Assembly (NCBI GenBank): GCA_022579005.1
Contig: MU402008.1
Location: 1-11,144 of the forward strand
DNA length: 11,144 nucleotides
Reading direction: 5' to 3'
DNA from: Poronia punctata
Taxonomy: Eukaryota > Ascomycota > Sordariomycetes > Xylariales > Xylariaceae
Part shown: one piece after another, positions 1 through 8,799 of the stretch
How the letters are laid out: every line of letters starts with the position of its first letter
Position numbering within the stretch: the stretch's first letter is position 1
Notes under the pieces: model-generated
What the model was told of the DNA's origin: nothing
Databases searched by the model: none
Seen by the model: the letters and a program-made list of their open reading frames with translations, nothing else
Translations under genes and position numbers: made by a program

Positions 1-656
1 GCTTTTAATTTTTTATTAAATAGTTTATTAATAAAGTACTAAAAAATTTAATTAACTTTAGCAAATTTATATAATTTTATGCTTATATAAATTTTTTTTT
101 TATATTTTTTAAAGTTATAAAACTATTATTTATTAAACTTAACATTTTAAGTAATAATAACTTTTTTTATAGTAAGTATTTATACTTAGTATATATTAAA
201 TACTATATATTTAATTATATAACTAATATATATATGCAGCTTAGTTTTAAATTTTTGCTTATTTTTATTAATAAAGTAATTTTGCTTTAATAAGTATACT
301 TTATACTTATAAGCTATTATTTTTATTTAGTTAAGTTAAGCATTACTTATTAATACTTTGCTTATTAGTAATATATACTAATAAAAGTAGTGCTTAAACT
401 AAGTATTAAGCTTTTTTAAAAAGCTTATATTATTATATGCTTTAAATAAGCTTTAATTATATAACTATATAGTAGCTTTAATAGTTTTAAGCTATAGCTT
501 AATTAAAAAGCTTGCACTATATAATATAGTTTTACTTTTTTTTATAACTTTTTTGCTTGCTTATTTAGCTACTTTAATTAGTTTTTTTATATACTTTAAT
601 AGTATTTTAATTTTAATTTTTTTTTATACTATAATTAGTAATGTGTTTATTTATTT
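1..656 (-). pseudogene. Outer copia element, C-terminal half of integrase (RIP-degraded, left part of a split gene)
   Basis: Read on the minus strand from 656 to 1, this aligns residue by residue with the inner copia integrase at about 7440-6930. Shared blocks are KKLIKV.K*A near 560-590 (in the inner copy this holds the third catalytic residue, E changed to K), KL*LKT near 490-510 followed by *LYN*S, YKYK.YLLKQN near 260-280, and a YIIKY...NIY*.*I block near 160-235. The last is the degraded GYLVGY...NIYRIW motif that follows the core in fungal copia integrases. It continues the protein half encoded at 10232-11144, so the gene was cut by insertion of the 657-10231 element. Stops are TAA or TAG, as expected from RIP of Gln and Trp codons. 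It runs off the left edge of the window. The similarity is seen in the sequence; the family is from knowledge of copia Pol. Confidence 0.82.
650..656. repeat. Candidate target-site duplication, left copy (tttat at 650-654, two bases from the LTR)
   Basis: The pentamer tttat at 650-654 recurs at 10232-10236, directly outside the other LTR. Five bases is the usual copia duplication length. Two extra T (655-656) lie between this copy and the TG terminus; the five bases directly abutting the LTR (tattt) do not match. In such AT-rich sequence a chance match is quite possible. Confidence 0.35.
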
Positions 657-945
657 TGATAATAAGTTGTAGCGAATAGAGTGGACTGGGATAGGTGTAG
701 AGCATTAAAGGTAGAACTATACGCTTAAGAATATAATATAATTAACTATGATTTATAAAAGTATTTAACTAGGTTTAAGGTGCTTTATATATTTTTAGTA
801 CTTTTTAGGTATAAGTATATGTTATATAATAGTTTAAAATATGCGTAGCGTATTTTACTTTATTTAAAATAAGGTTACTATGTACTTGGTTACTTAAAGT
901 ACTTTTAATATTTTTAGATTTAGGTTATATACTTTATTTATTATA
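657..945 (-). repeat. 3' LTR of the inner copia element (289 bp)
   Basis: Ungapped match to 9943-10231 at a constant offset of 9286. I count 37 differences, all transitions and no indels. At 23 sites this copy has G where the other has A, and at 10 sites it has T where the other has C; only 4 go the other way. This copy therefore kept its plus-strand G and lost plus-strand C. The G-rich start at 670-700 (for example gtggactggg) is the least degraded sequence in the window. Its minus-strand 3' terminus is ...TTATCA, with CA preserved at 657-658 (tg on plus), while the inner end at 944-945 has decayed from CA to TA on plus. Confidence 0.92.
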
Positions 946-957
946 TACCCTTTATTT
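946..957 (-). other. Polypurine tract candidate next to the 3' LTR
   Basis: On the minus strand the bases just upstream of the 3' LTR read TAAATAAAGGGTA, ending at the LTR boundary. A purine-rich run ending in a G triplet is the expected plus-strand primer site of an LTR retrotransposon. The ccc at 948-950 (plus) is one of very few CCC runs left in the region. Assigned by position and composition only. Confidence 0.5.
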
Positions 958-991
958 AAAGCTAACTATTATAAACAGCTTTACATGTTAA

Positions 992-1008
992 TTAGCAAGA
1001 TAATATAA
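992..1008 (+). repeat. 17-bp direct repeat, copy 1 (copy 2 at 2370-2386)
   Basis: ttagcaagataatataa occurs exactly here and at 2370-2386, just ahead of the tandem repeat, whose units also start ttagcaag or ctagtaag. This copy may be a stray unit of the same family, which would tie the 946-1100 sequence to the ORF relic. The flanks soon diverge. Confidence 0.5.
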
Positions 1009-1680
1009 GTAAACAAAAGGAAATTGTTATAAATAAAATAATAATATTAGCGTATATAAACTGATTTTTAAATATGTTTGCGTATTTAAAATATGTTATA
1101 ATAATTGTAAAGTGCTAATAATTATATAAATGCTAGCAATTTTTAGGTTTTTTTTAAATGCAAGTGTATATTTAAAAATATATTATAATATGTAATAGTT
1201 AAAATAAGTTAAAATAATTAAGTACTTTAGTACTTTATTGTTTGTATAAGCTTGTAAATATATTAAATATACCTATATTTAAACTAGGTACTTTTAAGTA
1301 TTTTATATTATATTGTAGTGCTTAGTTGTATTTGTTATTTGTTTACTTTGCTTGCGTTAATATTTTTATAGGCTTAAATACTTTTTTAAATTTTTTAACT
1401 TTTTTTTTTTTATATTTTTGCTTTTATATTTTTTTATTTTGTATACTTGTTATTATTTTTTAGCGCGTAAGCATTAGTTTTTAATTAATTTTTAAAGTAT
1501 TTAAAACGTTGTTATGCTTTTTAATTATAAAGTAAATAATATGTGCATTTTTTTTTTGTTTAATGCTTGCTACGTTGTTTTATAGTATATAATATAGAAT
1601 TTAAACTTATTTTTAGTATATAAATAGTTTATTAGTTAAAAAAAAAGTTTTAGGCTATAGCTAAGCATGTAAATGTAAAC

Positions 1681-2690
1681 TTTAATATAAAAGATTTTGC
1701 TGCTTTTTTAGCTTAGGCCTATATAAAGGACTTTTATAGCGTAAGTAAGCGTAACTTAGCTTTTATAATGCTTTATTATAAAGAAAATAAAGCTAGTATG
1801 CTTGTAAGCTTTTTTATATTACTTATAATGCTTATTTAATTTATTTTAATTATAGGTTTGCTTTTATTAAAGCATTTTATGCTTATATTTAATATAGTTT
1901 TTAGCTTATTGTTTAAAAAAAAGTAAAACTAGTTACGTTATAAAAAAAGCTTTATAAAGCAAGTATTAAAAAATAAGCATTTTAATAATAATATAAATGC
2001 TTGTTTAAAAGTTGCTACTATTAGTTAAACTTTTATAGCTAAAGCTAATAAATATTTAAATAATAATTTTAATGCTTATAAAAAAGTTATTATATTTAAA
2101 TAAGCTTTTAAAGTGCTTATAGTTACTTTTTGCGTTTTTTATATTAAAGTTTATAATTTATTATTTTTTTATATAATGTTTATGTTTTTGTTAATAGTAA
2201 AAGTTGCTTTTAGTACAGTATTTGTACGTAATGTTTTTGCTAGTATAAACGCTGCTTATGCTTTAAAGCGTGCTAAATAGTAAGCAAAGCGTGCTTTTTA
2301 GTTACTTATTTTTTTATTATTTAATTTATTAAGCAAAGGTAATTTTATAATGTGTTATATTTATTAACGTTAGCAAGATAATATAAAAAAAGCTGCTAGT
2401 AAGCAGCTTAAAAATATTGTAAATAAAAATGTTGCTAGTAAGTAACTAAATAATATTATAACTACTTTTATGCTTTTATTTAAAGCGTTAGTTGTTAGCA
2501 AGCAACTTAAATATATTATAAATGCTTTTATATTTTTATTTAAAATATAGGTTGCTAGTAAGTAACTTAAAAATATTATAAATGCTTTTTTTATTTTTGC
2601 TATAGTATTTTTTATAGCATTTAATTTAGTTATTAATTTTTTTGCTATACTAGTATAGCTAAATAGACTGCTAGTATTATAAACTTTTTA
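1681..2690 (+). pseudogene. Unidentified plus-strand ORF relic with internal 20-residue repeats
   Basis: In the frame starting at 1681 the first 200 codons hold only about 6 to 8 stops, all TAA or TAG. The confirmed pol frame nearby has roughly 9 per cent stops, so this frame is unusually open. The reading begins with a patch containing DFAAFLA*AYIKDFYS, then has a helix-like basic stretch near 2255-2300 (AYALKRAK**AKRA), then the tandem repeat built on ASKQLKNI. Because RIP turns Pro, Ser and Thr codons into Phe and Ile codons, the many F and I suggest an ancestral protein rich in P, S and T outside the repeat. No start codon can be chosen: upstream the frame is broken. I do not recognise the family. 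It lies antisense to the host copia element. Minus-strand reading of the same stretch shows more stops. Confidence 0.5.
2394..2600 (+). repeat. 60-bp (20-codon) tandem repeat, about four units
   Basis: Units begin with tgctagtaag or tgttagcaag at 2394, 2433, 2493 and 2553. The last two spacings are exactly 60 bp; the first unit is 39 bp, a loss of 21 bp, so all lengths are multiples of three. In the plus frame each unit reads approximately VASKQLKNIINA plus a variable F/L-rich tail. A weaker related unit (acgttagcaag) stands at 2366. Differences are mainly C/T and G/A, as RIP would produce. Period and frame preservation suggest a coding repeat. Confidence 0.8.
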
Positions 2691-3196
2691 ATTAGCTTTA
2701 AAAAGCAATAAAAAGCTTTAGTATACAAAAAAAGTATGTTTTTTGCTTTAATTAATATTTTAAGCTATAATTTATTATGTTTTTTAATTAAAAGTACGTT
2801 TTTTGCTTTATATTTATTTTTATAGTAAAAATTATTATAAAGGTTTTATATAATAAGTTAAAGCATTTTTAATTTATTATAATGTTTACTTTTTTGTTTA
2901 ACTATATTAATTTGCTTTTTGTTATATAGTTGCTTATTTTATTAAAAGGTTTTTTTTATGCTAAAAAAAAAGGCTGTTGTTTAAAGGCTATAAAAAGCTT
3001 TTAGGCGTAGTTTTTTTGTTTTTAGTTAGGGTTTTTTTTTAAAGTTTTTTTTTTTTGCGTATATTGTTTTATTGCGCGTTTTTAGTTTAATAAAAAAAAG
3101 GCAAGCGCTAAAGCAATGCTTAAATGTATTATTTAATACTAGTTTAAATTTAGTGCTTAATAAATAGTTGCAAGTTTTATAGCTTATTTTTAATAT

Positions 3197-3250
3197 TTTT
3201 ATTTTTATTAGCTTTAATTTAAATACTTTTATTTTTATTAGCTTTAGTTT
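3197..3250. repeat. 30-bp tandem duplication
   Basis: ttttatttttattagcttta at 3197-3216 is repeated at 3227-3246 with 30-bp period; the following bases also agree except for an A/G difference. The minus reading gives a KLKLIKIKVF-like decapeptide twice. It is simple AT-rich sequence and need not have been coding. Confidence 0.6.
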
Positions 3251-3262
3251 TAATAAAAAAAG

Positions 3263-3283
3263 CAATAATAATAGTAATAATAG
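3263..3283 (+). repeat. Short (TAA/TAG)n tract, probably a RIP-altered (CAA/CAG)n microsatellite
   Basis: The tract reads caa taa taa tag taa taa tag. C-to-T at CpA converts CAA or CAG to TAA or TAG, and the first unit, after a G, keeps its C. The simplest precursor is a trinucleotide run that could have coded polyglutamine. It is not in the frame used by 1681-2690. Confidence 0.45.
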
Positions 3284-4309
3284 TATTTAGTTTAGTAAGT
3301 TTAATATAAATAAAGATTATATTTTATATTATAATTATATAAGGCTATATACTTTAAATTAGCTTTTATATGCTAATAAGGCTGTTTTTAAAATGCTTGC
3401 TTTTTTTATTTATAAAAAAAAGTAAAAAGTTATACTTAAATTATAACTAAGTGCTTGTTAAGATATTTTGTATACTAATTGTTTTTTAGTTATAATATAT
3501 AGTTTTATTTGTTTATTTTTTAAAATTAGTTATTATAATATAGCTAATTTAAATTGCTGTTTTTGTTTGCATTGTATTACTAGCTAAGCTTATTGCTTAC
3601 TTTTTATTTAAGTTATATTATATATTAATACTTTGTTTAAAATGCTTAAAGTAAAAGTAATTGCTAAAAATTAAATAAGTATTTTATTTTTATTTTTAAT
3701 ATTTATAAGTGTTTAACTTTATTTTAAAAAGTAAAAAAGTTATATAAGTATATTAATATTTTAAATAGTTAACGTAGTAATTTTTACTAGTATATTATTT
3801 ACTTTTATTTTAAAAAAAATATTTAGTAGTAAGTATTTTTAAAAAAAATGCAAAATATTATATTTTAAATACTTAAGCTAAAAAGTTATAAAGTTAAAAA
3901 CATAAAGCTTAATAAGCTTATAGTAAATAATAAAAAGCTTATTTTAGCTTAAAATATTATTATTAGTTTTTAAAGTTTTAGCACTTTTTAGTAAAAAGTA
4001 CGTAGTAGTAGTTATAGTATTTATAAAGCTTATAGTAGTTAAAGTTAATAGCGTACTACTAATGTTTAAAAAAAAGAAGTAAAAAAAAAAGGTAAAAAGT
4101 AAAAAAGCTTTTAAAAAAAATTAAATTAGTTTTGTTTTATGCTTATTTATTATTTATTATTTTTAAATAGTTTTGCTTAGCTAGTTTAAATATAAATATT
4201 AAAGTTTTATAATAAACTTTTAATACTTATGCTTTTTTTTAATTAAAGTATAATACTTTGTTACTTTTTAAAGTTAATTTTTTATTTTAAGTAATAATAT
4301 TAAAATTTA

Positions 4310-5090
4310 TTATAAGTTTAGTAGTAATTTAAAATATTTAAATGCTTTTTAAAATAAGTTTTTAGTAAGTTTGTTAGCTAGCATGTTAGCTATTATTATA
4401 TATTTAATTTTAAATAAGCTTTTTTAATATTGCTTATATATTTATATGTTTTATATATTAACGTATTTTAATTAAGTACTAATATGTTTTTTATTTTTTA
4501 TTACTAAGCAAATTGCTTATATGTTATTAAAGTAGATTTTTTAGTTTTAGTTAAGATTAAGCTTTATATTAGCTATTAAACGCTTTAGCGCTATAGCTTT
4601 TTTATTTATTAGTTTTAAAACTATTAATTTTGCTTTTGTAGTAAAAGTAAAAACTGTATTTTATTAATATGCTTTTTAAATAATTAGTTTTTTTTATAAA
4701 CTTATTAAGTATTTGTAAAAAAATTGCTGTGTTTTTAAATTATTAGCAAAAAACGCGTTTTTTGCTATTATTAGTGCTTATAAGCTATTAAGAAAATAAT
4801 TTATTACTATTTTTAACTTTTTAGTACAATATAAATATTTAATAACTTAATTTACTATAATTAAATACTTTAAACTTAAATTAATTAAAAACTTTAATAA
4901 AAGTAATATAGTATATAAAATATTTGCTTTTATTATAATTACTATATATATAATTAATTTTATATGCTTTTAATATGCTTTAATTTGCGCTTTTATTGCT
5001 ATGCTTTTAAACTTTTTTAGTTTTTTATAAAGTAGTGGTATATATAGTGTTTAGCTTTTATTAGCTAGATTATAATGCTTAGCTACTTTT
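4310..5090 (-). pseudogene. Inner copia RT C-terminus, RNase H and Pol C-terminus
   Basis: The minus strand reads *YIKKVAKHYNLANKS, then AY*KHIKLIIYIVIIIKANILY (degraded YQ..VGSLLYAA.ITRPDIAYA). RNase H follows: ALIIAKNAFFANNLKT (degraded .ASDASFAD...TR; Asp is Asn at 4757-4759), KA...NTVFTFTTKAKLIVL (K...VTTSTTEAEL.AL) and FNNI*AICL (.DN..AI.L). The end has IIIANMLANKLTKNLF (P.A.MPADGLTK.L) at about 4355-4395 and FKLLLNL, then two TAA codons at 4310-4312 and 4307-4309. RNase H would remove the RNA template. The frame is constant from about 5090 to the end. Confidence 0.9.
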
Positions 5091-5860
5091 TTAATATATT
5101 AATTATATAATAAGAAAATTGTTTTTTTTTTTTTTTTTTATTACTTTAATTTTAAAAAACTATATAATATTTTTTTAGTTTTTAATTTTATATGCTTATT
5201 TAATATTTTAAGTTACTTAAAACGCTTATACTTTATAAAATTTTAAGTATAGTACTAAAAAATTGTTTATATAAAAAACTACTAATATTTAGTAGTTTTT
5301 ATTATAAAATAAGTAAAGTTTTTTTTTAAAAGGTATAAAATTAAATTTTATTAGCGTGCTTAAAAATTCTTTATACTAAAAAAAAATAAGTTTTTTAAAT
5401 TATATAATGCTTTTAAAAGTAGTATAACTTTGTTAAAATGCTTTTTTATACTATTAAGCATATTATATACTACTAGCTTTTTACTTTTTTTACTTATATT
5501 AAAAAACGCGCTTTTAATATTATATTATTTATATTTAAAACTAAAGTAAGCTACTATTATTATAATTAGTTAAAAAGTTAAAGTAGTAAAAGTAGCTATA
5601 TAAGTTAACTAAAAAGTATTAGTTACTTATTAATTTTTTTTTATTATTAGTTTAGCTTTATAGTTTATAAAATACTTTTTTTTATTAAACTTATAAGTAA
5701 ATATTTATTTTAATAGTAGTAGCTTGCTTATTATATTTTTATATAAAATATGTTTTATAATATTAAGTGCAAGTATTTAATTTAGCTTTTTTTTTGCGCT
5801 TTTTTTAAAATACTTTTTTAGTAAATATATTATAAAGTTTTTTTAATATTTAGGTTTTAG
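5070..5860 (-). pseudogene. Inner copia reverse transcriptase (RVT_2)
   Basis: The minus strand starts with KPKY*KNF (P..W.DM-type opening), then *IFTYKFN and YFINYKAKLIIKKN (degraded W.F.YK.D......KARLV.RG), YIATFTTLTF (YAATL...FR), *YNIKSAFFN (Q.DV..AF.N), LVVYNMLN (V...MP.G), LLLKALYNLKN (L.KALYGL..SP) and ILVVFYINNFLVLY. The last is the active-site block: Y-x-D-D reads YINN at 5262-5273, both Asp changed to Asn. AYKIKN then *FFKIKVI follow (the Y.MKDLG...WFLGI.VI segment). It would copy element RNA into DNA. Frame shifts at 5319-5327 and near 5122-5139 bracket the YINN block. Confidence 0.92.
5122..5139. repeat. T18 homopolymer at a pol frame change
   Basis: Eighteen T in a row follow a G at 5121. 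In the sense (minus) strand this is an A18 run coding lysines. The pol reading moves from one minus frame upstream to another downstream of this place. Confidence 0.85.
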
Positions 5861-6899
5861 CTTTACTAAGTTATTTTAGTAAATTTTTTTTTTTAAAAAA
5901 ATACTTAAACGTTTTGCTTTTATTTGCTTTACTACTACTATAAATATAGTATATAAAGTTTTATATTTTTAATTTTTTTAGTAAATTACTTTTAGTTAAT
6001 TTAAAAAAAATGTTTTTAAAAAAGATTTTTAATACTTATTATTATTATTTAATATTATAATTATATTTTTACTATATATAAGTATTGTAAATATATACTA
6101 ATTGCTTTTTTTAGCTTTATTATAAAATAAAAATTTATAAAGTTTTTTGCTTTTTTTAACTTATTTTAAAGGTTTTTACTAAGTATATTTTTTTTTTATT
6201 TTTAGCTTTTTTATATTAAAAGCATTTAAGCTTTGTGCTTTTTTTTTAAAAGCTTTGTTTTGCTTTTTTTTAAGTTATATATTAAAAGTGTTAAGATATT
6301 TTAAAGCATTATAAAAGTTTTTTTAATACTTTAAAGCTTTTTTTTTTATTATTAAATATAGTTAAATATTTAAAGTTATATTTTAATACTTTATTTTATT
6401 ACTTTATAAGCTTAAATGCTTTAAAGTAGCTATTTTTTATTTAAGCTACTTATTAATATTAGCTTATAATATCTTTTTTAGTATATTTAACCTTTATAAT
6501 TTTTGCTTTATACTTTATATACTTTTTTTAAGTACTACTAATATATTGCCTTATTATTTAAATTTTTAGTTATATTGTTTTTTTTACTTAAAAGGTTTTA
6601 GCGTATTTTTAAAAGTTATAAGTTCTTATTATTAATATTACAAGTTTTTTAATAGTTTTACTTTTTTTTATATTATATTTATTTTTAACTTATAAGCTTA
6701 TAAAAAGCTATTTAAGCTTTTAGTTAGTTTAAGCGCACTTTTAGTTTTTTTTATTGCTAGCAGCGTATTAAGTAATGTTTTATAACTTAAAATATTTTTA
6801 GTTTTATTATTTAAAAGTTTATTAAAAAATAATATTAGTATTAGTTTAATTTTAATAAACTTATATTATACTATTTTTTAATTAATATGCTTATAAGTT
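5861..6899 (-). pseudogene. Integrase C-terminal tail and linker to reverse transcriptase
   Basis: In copia Pol a long, poorly conserved segment separates integrase from reverse transcriptase. Here about 1 kb lies between the V...RDV block and the RT N-terminus, in the same minus frame at both ends. It is lysine, asparagine and isoleucine rich after RIP, and I recognise no motif in it. The nearby ILVVFYINN block lies far downstream, so there is no second RT here. Confidence 0.6.
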
Positions 6900-7690
6900 T
6901 TTTTTAAGTTATAAAACTATATTTTATTAAACTTTATATTTTTAAATATAATTACTTACTTTATTATAAGTATTTAAATTTAATATAAGTTAGTTATTAT
7001 ATACTTTATTATATATTTTATATATATTTAAAGTTTTATTTTAAATACTTGTTTTTAATAACTTATAAAAAAATTTTGCTTTAATAAATAGTATTTATAT
7101 TTATATATTATTATTTTTAACTAGTTTAGTTTAAAATTACTTATTAGTACTTTTTTTACTTTTAGTATATATTAATAAAAATAATATATAAACTATATAT
7201 AAAGCTTTTTAAGTAAGCTATAAAAATTGTAAACTTTTAAAAGGCTTTAATTATATAATTATATTGCTATTTAAACTGTTTTTAGCTATAGTTTAATAAG
7301 CAAACATACTTTGTTTATTATAGCAGTTAACTTATATATAATTTATTATTTAGCTTATTTACTTACTTTTATTAGTTTTTTAACGTATATAAGTAAGGTT
7401 TTTATTATAATTTCTTTTTTTTTATACTACTTTTTATACTTAGTTTTTTTTTTTATAATAATAACTGCTTTTTTATTATTATAGTAAAAAAAGTAAAAAA
7501 AAAGTTTAAACTAACGTTTTATTTATTTTTTAAAACTAGTAAGTTTTTTAAGTACTAGTTTTAAGCTTTTTTTTTATAGTAAAAAAGCTTAAAGCATTTT
7601 GCTATATTTATTTTTTAAAACTAATATTTAAGCAGATTTATTATAGCTTTTTTTATAATTAAATAGATTTTAATAAATCTTTTAAAATAG
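6900..7690 (-). pseudogene. Inner copia integrase catalytic core (rve)
   Basis: Minus-strand blocks in order: *NLFNYKKSYNKSA*ILVLK (degraded W-D-L-F-D...SYN..W.LVLKDEYSG; first D is N at 7667-7669), YYNNKKAVI (degraded HDN..AVI; second D is N at 7478-7480), KVSK*A (degraded VSERAG; Glu is Lys at 7358-7360), LLIKL*LKT (P..LW.E.), *LYN*S (YL.NR.P), IKYIIKY..TNLY*I*I (degraded GYLVGY..TNIYRIW, about 7021-6970) and VIIFKNIKF (V...RDV.F). This order is diagnostic for copia integrase, which joins element DNA to the target. All three catalytic acids are lost through G-to-A changes. The same frame holds throughout. Confidence 0.9.
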
Positions 7691-7699
7691 CTAACCTAT

Positions 7700-8220
7700 A
7701 TAACGCTTTAAAGTTTAGCAAAATATTACTTTAATTATATAAGTAGTAGTATAGCTATTATATTTAATATAAAGCGTTTTTTAAATTTTAACATTTTATA
7801 CTTTATTAGCTAAAGCTTATAAAGCTTTTAAACTTAAATATTTTGCTTTTAAGTATTATAATTTTTTTAAATTAGTTTATAATTATAATAAGTTTTTAAA
7901 AAGTTAATATCTTTTTTTTATAGTAGCTATTATAATTCTTGTAGCACTAAGTAAAATATTAGAAAATATTACAAAGTTTACTAAGTAACTATTAAAATAA
8001 AAAAATTAAAGCTTATATTTAAAAAAAACTAGGTTATAATAATATATAAGTATTTTAAGTATAGTATTATACTTAATTAATTTATATTAAAGCAAGCAGT
8101 TAAAACTATAATATTAAATTTTTTTTTGCTAAAGTTAAGCTTTTAAAATAATATTAATATAAAAACCTTTAACTATGTTTATATTTTTTAAAACTAAGTT
8201 TTTTATATAAAGGCCTATAA
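7700..8220 (-). pseudogene. Inner copia GAG-pre-integrase / HHCC zinc-binding domain
   Basis: The minus strand reads KGFYINIILKA...KKI*YYSFNCLL, matching the GFHTNVVSL...GIWY.....C.L segment that opens this domain in fungal copia. Next comes L*YLKAKYLSLKAL, the degraded LWHLRAGHLSP-type block, then IKYNSYTTTY. Spacing fits H-x4-H-x25-C-x2-C, but all four metal ligands now read Tyr (codons at 7853-7855, 7838-7840, 7760-7762 and 7751-7753). CAT/CAC and TGT both become TAT/TAC by single RIP-type changes. The outer copy has a homologous but more diverged segment at 10560-10960. Confidence 0.85.
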
Positions 8221-8229
8221 TCTTATTTA

Positions 8230-8530
8230 TTACTTTTTAAATTATTTATTAACTTTTTTTAATTATTAAAAAGCTTATAGTGCTAAATAAAACGCTACTA
8301 TTAAATATAGCTTAAAAGCTTTTTTTATTTAATAAATTTAGTTTATTAACTAAGTAAACTACTTTATAGTTATTTAATACTGTGCTATTTATTAGTATAT
8401 ATTAAAATTATTTAAATATTATAAATATAGCAAAGTTTTTAACTTTAATACTAAAGCTTACTAAATTAATTATTATATAAATTTAATTTTTAAGTAAATA
8501 TTTACTTTAGCTAGAATTTTTTTGCTTATT
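8230..8530 (-). other. Expected protease region of inner copia, active site not secure
   Basis: The aspartic protease should lie between the finger and the integrase. The minus strand near 8375-8400 reads LINSTVLNNY, which could derive from a D-S-G/T active-site motif with D changed to N, but the Gly is not visible. The stretch continues in frame into IGLYIKNLVLKNINIVKGF at the start of the pre-integrase domain, as in copia proteins, where a (L)KNVLYVP-type segment ends the protease. Confidence 0.35.
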
Positions 8531-8734
8531 TAATTTTTTTTTTTTTTTAAAGCTTATAAGTTTTAATAGTACTACTTACTTTTTTTTTATAATTTTTTAT
8601 TAAAGTTTATTTTACTTAGCTTATAAGTAGCGCTTTTTAGTTTTTTTAATATGCTTATTACTTATTTAAAAACTTTTAAAGCTTATAAATCCAGTAATAG
8701 TGCGCTAAAAGTAAGCATACTTATATAGTAACTA

Positions 8735-8781
8735 TAAGTAATTATTTTTTTTGTTTTTAGAAAAACATAAGCAAAACTTGC
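8735..8781 (-). other. Gag Cys/His finger relic
   Basis: On the minus strand the reading SKFCLCFSKNKKNNYL appears, in the same frame as the downstream integrase. Fungal copia polyproteins often carry a CxCG....H......C finger after Gag. Here the first two Cys are intact, the next position is F, and the H and a following C would be Y after RIP (CAT or TGT to TAT). It would bind RNA. Supported by pattern and position only. Confidence 0.45.
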
Positions 8782-8799
8782 TTTTAAAAGCATTTTTAG

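Larger units (their letters stand above)
946..4309. other. Non-canonical 3.4-kb segment between pol end and 3' LTR (cargo, antisense ORF or nested insertion)
   Basis: The minus-strand Pol reading ends at about 4310, yet the LTR starts only at 945. I see no copia domain in between on either strand. The segment contains a plus-strand frame with few stops (1681-2690), a 60-bp tandem repeat (2394-2600), a 17-bp repeat (992-1008 and 2370-2386), a 30-bp duplication (3197-3250), a (TAA)n tract (3263-3283) and a lysine-rich plus-frame patch near 4060-4130 in the same frame as the ORF relic. I could not find convincing terminal inverted repeats or a target duplication that would mark it as a separate transposon. 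From 946 to 1680 and from 2700 to 3970 I see no recognisable gene. Confidence 0.6.

Noticed and set aside
2394..2600. CRISPR array
   Set aside because: The 60-bp units are contiguous and similar along their length, without unique spacers, and the context is a fungal retrotransposon.
3026..3265. 79-codon open frame on the minus strand (K, I, L rich)
   Set aside because: It is the only ORF of this length in AT-rich, RIP-altered DNA, is built from a 30-bp simple duplication and homopolymer-coded lysines, and has no neighbours, domain or start context to support it. It is best seen as a chance frame.
3540..3600. Cys-rich plus-strand reading (NCCFCLHC) as a zinc finger
   Set aside because: Spacing does not fit a known finger, it is in a different frame from the ORF relic, and its surroundings are full of stops.
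5840..5880. Plus-strand YLGF-like reading resembling a gypsy RT motif
   Set aside because: The opposite strand here is the start of the copia reverse transcriptase (KPKY*KNF), which fits a long series of further motifs; the plus reading has none.
6600..6660. Minus-strand NINN near 6630 considered as a degraded YxDD
   Set aside because: No flanking RT motifs; the true block is at 5262-5273 with the full RVT_2 series upstream.
7870..8060. Plus-strand readings with LK*KN...KKTRL shared by 7880-8050 and 10670-10830, suggesting a pogo/Fot1-type transposase C-terminus
   Set aside because: The two regions are homologous, so both strands align. The minus reading yields ordered copia integrase motifs over several kilobases; the plus reading gives none beyond this patch and more stops.
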